Positions 58,631 to 64,000 of a stretch of DNA of 64,000 nt are shown in pieces. Both the position numbers and the translations under genes were made by a program. Origin of the DNA: Entonaema liquescens (Eukaryota; Ascomycota; Sordariomycetes; Xylariales; Xylariaceae). Position 1 is the first letter of the stretch. Each line of letters starts with the position of its first letter. Under the pieces are notes generated by a model, which was not told the DNA's origin, made no database searches, and saw only the letters and a list, made by a program, of their open reading frames with translations. The stretch spans positions 744,001 through 808,000 of the forward strand of contig CADCSX010000007.1 of the NCBI GenBank assembly GCA_902805475.1, read 5' to 3'.

Positions 58631-58644
58631 GGTACCTAGGTACC
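58631..58644. repeat. 14-bp palindrome GGTACCTAGGTACC
   Basis: The longest perfect member of the TACCTAGGTA palindrome set. Confidence 0.85.
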
Positions 58645-59118
58645 TATGAGCAATCCAATCCAGTATGTCGGGTACCTGAGTACTTTGGGTTGTGGACCTG
58701 TTGGTGGGCTCTTTCCAAAGGAGAGACTTATGTCGCTTGTACCGGTACCTAAAGTGTGGCCCAGAAATCGAGTTTTGGTAAGGGCTGGTGGCGCTGCACT
58801 GGCCACACTGCAGCATTTTCAGCTCAGGTCGTTCAGTATTACTTCTCCCATTTGCTCTTCTCTCTTCAAGCATATGCAAGTCGCATACACAGCCCACTCG
58901 CAAAGTGCAGTGCTACGATGGCTCCTCTTTTGCCGCGCATGACTAGGGTGTGTCGGCCGTGGTATCGGTGGATTATTCTGATGCCTGCCCTGCGTTGCCT
59001 CGTTCTGCGGATGCTACCTGGCGCTACCTAACCTGACTTGCCTGACCTACCTGACCTACCTGGCGTTGGTGGTGGTTCCTAATGCAAGACAGTGGACACA
59101 CCATGGACCGTGGGCCAT

Positions 59119-59153
59119 GGGCTATGGGTTACGGGCTACGGGCTACGGGCTAT
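59119..59153. repeat. 7-bp tandem repeat GGGCTAC/T, five units
   Basis: Five units with minor variation (GGGCTAT, GGGTTAC, GGGCTAC twice, GGGCTAT). Confidence 0.9.
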
Positions 59154-59642
59154 GGGAGACCGTAAGGAAACCAGGCCTGCCCGCATATCCATACCGTCCC
59201 ATTACCAGCTAGGAATGCTCCGAGGGATTGGAGAGGGTGAGCAGGGGACGGAAAATCGAATATACTATAATGCTAGGCGGCGCGCCGAGGATGAGAGGGG
59301 AAAAAAAAAAAAGTGAAGAACACAAGAGCACCAAAAAGGATTTACTATAACACACCCCACACACCCGCAACACGAGTTTCTCACCCTCCTCTTTCTTCTT
59401 CACGAGCTACTCGTCCACCGTTCACTTCTTCTTATTTGCGGTCATAGGCGTACGCGCTAATACCCAGTCCTGGGAACGCCTAGTTTTCCTGTGCCGTCTT
59501 TTTTTATTATTATTATTCGTCTTTCCCATCTGACTTGACCCCCCCTCCCCCCCCTCTCTTCCGCGAGTGCTCTCCACCCATCTTTGGATATTCCTTGTCG
59601 CATTTCTTCTGTCCCTCCTCCGGGGTCTACAGTACTATAACA

Positions 59643-60668
59643 ATGCCCCCACAACTATTACCGGCCTCGGCTGCCGCCTTTGCGCCGCGAGCATCCTCCG
59701 TCAACGTCGTCCTCGGCTCCAAAGTCGAGCCTTGGTTAACGCAAACTCTAAAGCGCATCAACAGAGTCAAGAGGCCGCTCAACAGCATACCGCAACACCA
59801 AAGATGCTTAACCGAGACACTCTCATCGCCAAACGCTATCTGGACGTTGACATCGTTGATGTTGCCCAAGGCTCCCGAGTCCGACCTGCGCAAGGATTCT
59901 AATCCGCTAATAGAGGCCCTATTTAACTACCAGCTAATACACATCGAGGCTTATATCGTTCATGTTGATATGGTATTACGGAATGAGGTCGCCTATAAGT
60001 TGACGCCCGACTCGATAGAATCTCTGATCGAGTATCACAAGGATATCTACTGCGTTAACGCCAAGGCCGAAACCTACGACTGGCCCGAGAAGGAGCAGCA
60101 CGCCAAGAAATTACATGAAGACTTCGTCCAGGCTATCAACAAGTTCGTCTATAGAACTCATGTCTCTGCCCTCGAAGGTTTGGAAGAGGAGGGTGCAGGG
60201 GAGTTATTATGTGGAAAGAGTGAGGAGGTGAAGAATAACATTATGGGATTGCTAAATAAGCCACTACTCCCGCCACCGCCGAAGATCGTCGACGTCGTCC
60301 GTCAACCGCCATTATTACCCAGTTCACCAGTGGGCCCGAATATTTGGTCGCAATCTATGCATTCACCTACCGTGCCCGCTCCGGTTGAGCCATGGAGGAT
60401 TCTATCCTCCAGCCCTAACGCTACCTCGGTAGAATCGACCGCGCCGATATGGGCTAATATGGCACTGCATGAAATCCAAGTGACTTCGCCGGGTATACCA
60501 TACAGTCAACCGTACTCCACGGCCGGGATTTTCTACAGCTCGCCAATGGTGACAGCTCCAACTCCGGCGCTGCCACTTCCCAGCATGTTGGCGTCGCAAT
60601 GTGGTGTAGGTGTTGGATATGGCGGCTTTGGTTGGGATCGATATCAAGAGTATACGACAACCATATGA
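59643..60668 (+). CDS. Unrecognised protein with proline-rich C-terminus
   Basis: This is a single-exon frame of 341 aa. The ATG at 59643 follows a CT-rich promoter-like stretch. The central part (about 80-190) looks globular and helical (NPLIEALFNYQLIHIEAYIV, EKEQHAKKLHEDFVQAINKF). The last 120 residues are rich in Pro, Ser and aromatics (LLPPPPKIV, PYSTAGIFYSSP). I do not recognise a family. Over about 59,690-59,880 a second frame is also open and has coding-like codon use, so the N-terminal 80 residues are uncertain; a frameshift or a missed intron there would change them. Confidence 0.6.
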   Translation: MPPQLLPASAAAFAPRASSVNVVLGSKVEPWLTQTLKRINRVKRPLNSIPQHQRCLTETLSSPNAIWTLTSLMLPKAPESDLRKDSNPLIEALFNYQLIHIEAYIVHVDMVLRNEVAYKLTPDSIESLIEYHKDIYCVNAKAETYDWPEKEQHAKKLHEDFVQAINKFVYRTHVSALEGLEEEGAGELLCGKSEEVKNNIMGLLNKPLLPPPPKIVDVVRQPPLLPSSPVGPNIWSQSMHSPTVPAPVEPWRILSSSPNATSVESTAPIWANMALHEIQVTSPGIPYSQPYSTAGIFYSSPMVTAPTPALPLPSMLASQCGVGVGYGGFGWDRYQEYTTTI

Positions 60669-63356
60669 CAATCACCGCCCACCGCGGGGATCACCTGCCA
60701 GTGGTAACGACCTCTTAGCAGCCCTCTAACTCCAGATGGCAATTTCGGTTCCCGTTTCCTCCAATCCGAAAAAGACATCTGCAGCATAGGTCTCGTCGCG
60801 TCCCAGGGGATCCCGGCGTTTTTGCATCGATCAGGAGCGAACTTCTCGACCGTTTTGGCATATATAATAATCTCGGGGTTTCTTATTTTCTTATTTTCTC
60901 TCTTTTTGTTTGGCAAGCGAGCGTCTGTTTTCATAGGGTATACCTCACATCATCACAACCGCCAGCTCGGTCACAATGCTGTATTTCTTTTTCACCACAT
61001 GGCTGGGACTCGGTGGGTATCTGATCGCATTTACAAGTAGGGCAGGGCCTCGAGATATGTGAGGCTGGATTTTCCTTTTCTACGTTAAAATAAGAGGTAT
61101 ACGCAGCAATGCACCCGATCATCGCCCGGCAAAGACCTGGACAGGACAAGTTTTTCGATTACCACGTTTTTATTTTCCTCTCGTTATACGGCATAAAGTG
61201 GCTTTCTTAGATAAAGATACCCCGACCAACCAAGCGCGAAATTATGGACGAGGAATTCGGCCATCTAATTCGCGTCCTCGCTTCAGGAGATTTTATTCAT
61301 TCTTTTCCCGGGGCTTGGTTTCATGTATTACGATTAATGGACGACCTAATGACGAATAATTCCACGAGCTTAATGACGACTTCCCCGACGACAAGGACTC
61401 TATTCAACTTGACGTTGAACCTTCTCTTCGAAGCGAGAAATCCCATCAAGCGACATTGGATTATTTGAATGGAAGATGCAAGGGACTGAGTCCCATAGTT
61501 GCATTCTACACGGTCGATTCTACACGCGTCGCATCGAAACCGAAATCAAAGCAGATTATCCGAGATACTGCTCCCCAAGGCAGACACTGGTTGTCAGCAT
61601 GCCAAGGCCTCTTGCGTACTCTGGGTTGCTCCGTGGCAAGATCGGTAAGCAATCCGGAACGCAATGGGCCGGGACCTGAAAGCGAGGTGGGGGAAAAAGA
61701 TCTCACGATCACAAAAAGAAGCTGGGCATAATTTGGAAATCCTTGCTGAGCAAGGAAATGCGGAGCCCTTTACCGCCGTCTTTGCTCGCGCACATTACTA
61801 GACCCGTCAGCTCATCCTTCGGAATAACGCCCCTCCCAGAGACTCGACTAAGCGCCGCGCCGAGTTAGGTGCGCGACGCGGCCGCCCTGCCAAAATCTGG
61901 TAGACATGCCTAAGCATGTAGGCGGTCATAGCAGTAGATGAAGGGGAAGTGGGCCTTTTCCTCGAGGGATAGAAGGCTAGGGATGATGCGCGGCAAACTG
62001 TAGCATCGTCTCACTACATCCGAATCTCCCGGTGCGAACGAAAGCTTCCCCGGTTGAGTAACGGTAAGCCGCACAGGGGGTACATTGCTGAGCAAGTATC
62101 AACTGGGTGGCATGAGATGCTGGATTAAAGAGTCGTGTCGGTGGCCCTGGAGGCGATTATCAAACACCGCCGGCGTGCATGGTCAAAAAAGCTCCCCCCC
62201 CTGCATTGTTTAGTTTGAAGTCACAATAGTAGCTAGTTAATTGAACATTATCAAGTTCATGAGCCACATGTGTCACCACGTTTCCCCAAAAGATTGACCG
62301 TGGTTGGGCTCCAACGCGTGGGGCGTGCATGAGCCAGAGAAACGTAACACTCTATCACATGCGCTGCGCCGTTCAAGTCGGCCGTTGGGATGTTTTGGAC
62401 TTGCCTTTCCGGTAATCAGCCTTTCGTTGTTAGTACAGATAGACACACACCAAGTAGTAAGCCCTTGAATGATCTAGTAGCATGCGTGTCAGCAACGAGA
62501 CGAAGCAAACCACAAGTCTAAGTTATCATTCTTTTTTCCCTCTTATGATAATACCATGGGCACATGACATGCTACGTGCGGCCGCAACCGCATATAACGC
62601 CAGACTAGGTAAAGAAGACAAAACGGCACCTGTCTATCCGGAGTTGCGAACCCTATATGATACCGGAACATGGCAGGAGGTAAGGCCGATGGAACTCGGC
62701 AGATCGGTTTCAATTTTGGGAGGGGGCGCCGTTGGGTCTTACAGCTACGTTCTTGTGCGAAAAGATGGTTAGCACTAACTACACTGCTGGTCCGTTGCTA
62801 TGTTTATCTAAACCGAATCCACTCTTCGGTCTGTGATTCCTTATAGGACTACTACCACTACTACTACTACCTTACCTTATTGTAAGTACCTTTGGATAGG
62901 ATAGTAGTAGGTATAATCTCCCATGCATCAGGAGGCAACTTAATATCTATTCATCCGGTAAGACGTATGTAATACGCGCGACATGGGGCTTTTCCCCCAG
63001 TCGCGTGCGAAAGTCTAATGATTATCAAGTTCCGGTCGCAATATGTATCGTATAGGAGACGAACTGGACTGCCGCGAAGATCTCGTCATCATCACCATCA
63101 TGTCCGGATTAGGTAGGTACTCTATCGAGTTAGACTATCTTTTCCCGATGTTCTATTTTCTTTACTTAATTCTTTTTTTTTTTTTTCTCGGCTTCGTCTA
63201 TCGGGCTTGTTGGGGCAGAATGTGGGGGATCGTCAGGACCTGCCGAGCGCTTTTGCTACATACAACATACAGCATACAATACCATATCCATACGTACTGG
63301 TTTCTGATGCGTGGCCCTCGCGTTTCTTCCATGACACTTACATGCAAGGTAAAGTG

Positions 63357-63432
63357 GTATGTATGTATGTATGTATGTATGTATGTATGTATGTATGTAT
63401 GTATGTATGTATGTATGTATGTATGTATGTAT
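63357..63432. repeat. (GTAT)19 microsatellite
   Basis: Nineteen uninterrupted 4-bp units, the longest simple repeat in the window. Confidence 0.97.
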
Positions 63433-63793
63433 GTGCCTATGATATGGGAGATGTACTTACATGTGACACTCAACTGCGCCACCAGAAAAAGAAGACGGTC
63501 GAAACATGCACGATGCATCTAGTTATACGATCTATACGTAGATATGTATAACTAGGTAGTTATCTATTAAGTCGTGCTGCTTCGTAACTACACGCATACA
63601 TTAATGTACATAATTGACGCATCTAAGCCTACCTTACGTATCAGTCTATTAGAAACATGGTCCTGCATTCTTGACTGATGTATGTGTAGGTATGTATGTG
63701 TATATGTCTATGTAAATAGTAGGCACATATGCATGCAGGCGGATGTAGGGTCGTGGCGGAGAGCGGCCAACATGGCGACCCGCATACGGGATG

Positions 63794-63835
63794 CATAATA
63801 CATAATACATAAGACATAAGACATAAGACATAATA
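63794..63835. repeat. (CATAATA/CATAAGA)6 tandem repeat
   Basis: Six 7-bp units in two variants, ordered A-A-G-G-G-A at the sixth base class. Confidence 0.9.
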
Positions 63836-64000
63836 CGGAGTGACTACATAAGATAAATAAAATAAAATAAACTACAACCCCCCTCTTCCTTTACAAGACT
63901 GCCGAAATGCTTCACCGTGATAGAGCACGGCATCGTATAGCGTAGTCGAAGTCGGACTGCGAATAGGGAGGTGAAGAATATGGAAATACGTGGATAACGT

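Larger units (their letters stand above)
52890..59642. other. Gene desert of about 6.7 kb
   Basis: No known protein family can be read on either strand. It holds poly-T (53649-53666), a (TATCATG)5 repeat, a 14-bp triplicate, a TACCTAGGTA palindrome (54908-54917), a 14-bp GGTACC palindrome (58631-58644) and a (GGGCTAC)-type repeat. An ATG-started frame near 57014 (MGYNLDICHRLALVQYRHLS) could be the first exon of a small gene but has no support. The right end is the promoter of the next gene. Confidence 0.4.
60669..64000. other. Right-end region, no supported gene
   Basis: Short frames start with ATG at 61244 (74 codons) and 62482 (96 codons), but neither has a family match I know or splice evidence. 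Microsatellites occupy 63357-63432 and 63794-63835. A gene that continues beyond the window cannot be excluded. Confidence 0.35.

Noticed and set aside
61244..61468. 74-codon ATG frame at 61.2 kb
   Set aside because: It is short, with no recognised motif and no promoter or splice support.
62482..62772. 96-codon ATG frame at 62.5 kb
   Set aside because: It has no family I know, and codon use does not stand out from surrounding intergenic DNA.
63357..63432. GTAT array considered as a CRISPR-like or protein-coding repeat
   Set aside because: It is a plain tetranucleotide microsatellite with no spacers; the open frames through it are artefacts of the repeat.

Overview
The window looks like genomic DNA of a filamentous ascomycete (Pezizomycotina). 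Its genes carry many short introns, mostly 48-90 nt, with GT...CTAAC/CTGAC...AG signals. They include families typical of this group: a HET-domain protein, a fungal rhodopsin-domain (PTH11-like) membrane protein, a DUF4045-gelsolin protein, a DUF2235 hydrolase and a Thr-rich GPI-anchored wall protein. A Sordariomycete is plausible, but the sequence alone does not fix the order or genus.

Layout. 0.3-7.1 kb holds core genes: SEC63 (+), an LCHN/Anr2-like DENN-family protein (-) and a DUF1264 protein (+). 7.3-14.9 kb is an accessory block: a decayed M28 aminopeptidase (-), a SnoaL-like protein (+), a carotenoid-oxygenase/stilbene-dioxygenase family enzyme (+) and an APH-fold kinase (-). It is followed by an AT-rich stretch with a candidate solo LTR. 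16.6-25.6 kb returns to conserved genes: a DUF2235 hydrolase, ARL2 and the DUF4045-gelsolin protein, all on +. 25.6-36.1 kb is sparse, with a GPI-anchored wall protein (-) and a protein with a long charged helix (-). 36.2-39.6 kb has a small esterase (-) and a rhodopsin-domain protein (+). 42.0-47.1 kb has a GNAT-domain protein (+) and a convergent F-box/LRR protein (-) ending in a CaaX box. 50.6-52.9 kb is a HET-domain gene, followed by about 6.7 kb without a recognisable gene. The last 4.4 kb has one unrecognised proline-rich protein and several microsatellites.

How the genes relate. Most are independent housekeeping or fungal-family genes. The only pair whose proximity suggests joint work is the SnoaL-like gene and the carotenoid oxygenase, which are tandem and 0.4 kb apart and may act in one aromatic or apocarotenoid catabolic step. 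The clearest oddities are an apparent AT-AC intron in the DUF2235 gene, a GC-AG intron in the SnoaL-like gene, a 10-nt micro-exon in the oxygenase, and an M28 protein missing both a catalytic and a metal-binding residue and carrying an amber codon. SEC63, DUF4045-gelsolin and HET each show a small frameshift at a homopolymer. There is also a 79-codon open extension after the SEC63 stop, and the palindrome TACCTAGGTA occurs seven times, always between genes. The three homopolymer frameshifts look more like sequencing or assembly errors than biology. All splice sites were inferred by eye from reading-frame continuity and splice signals; there is no transcript support.
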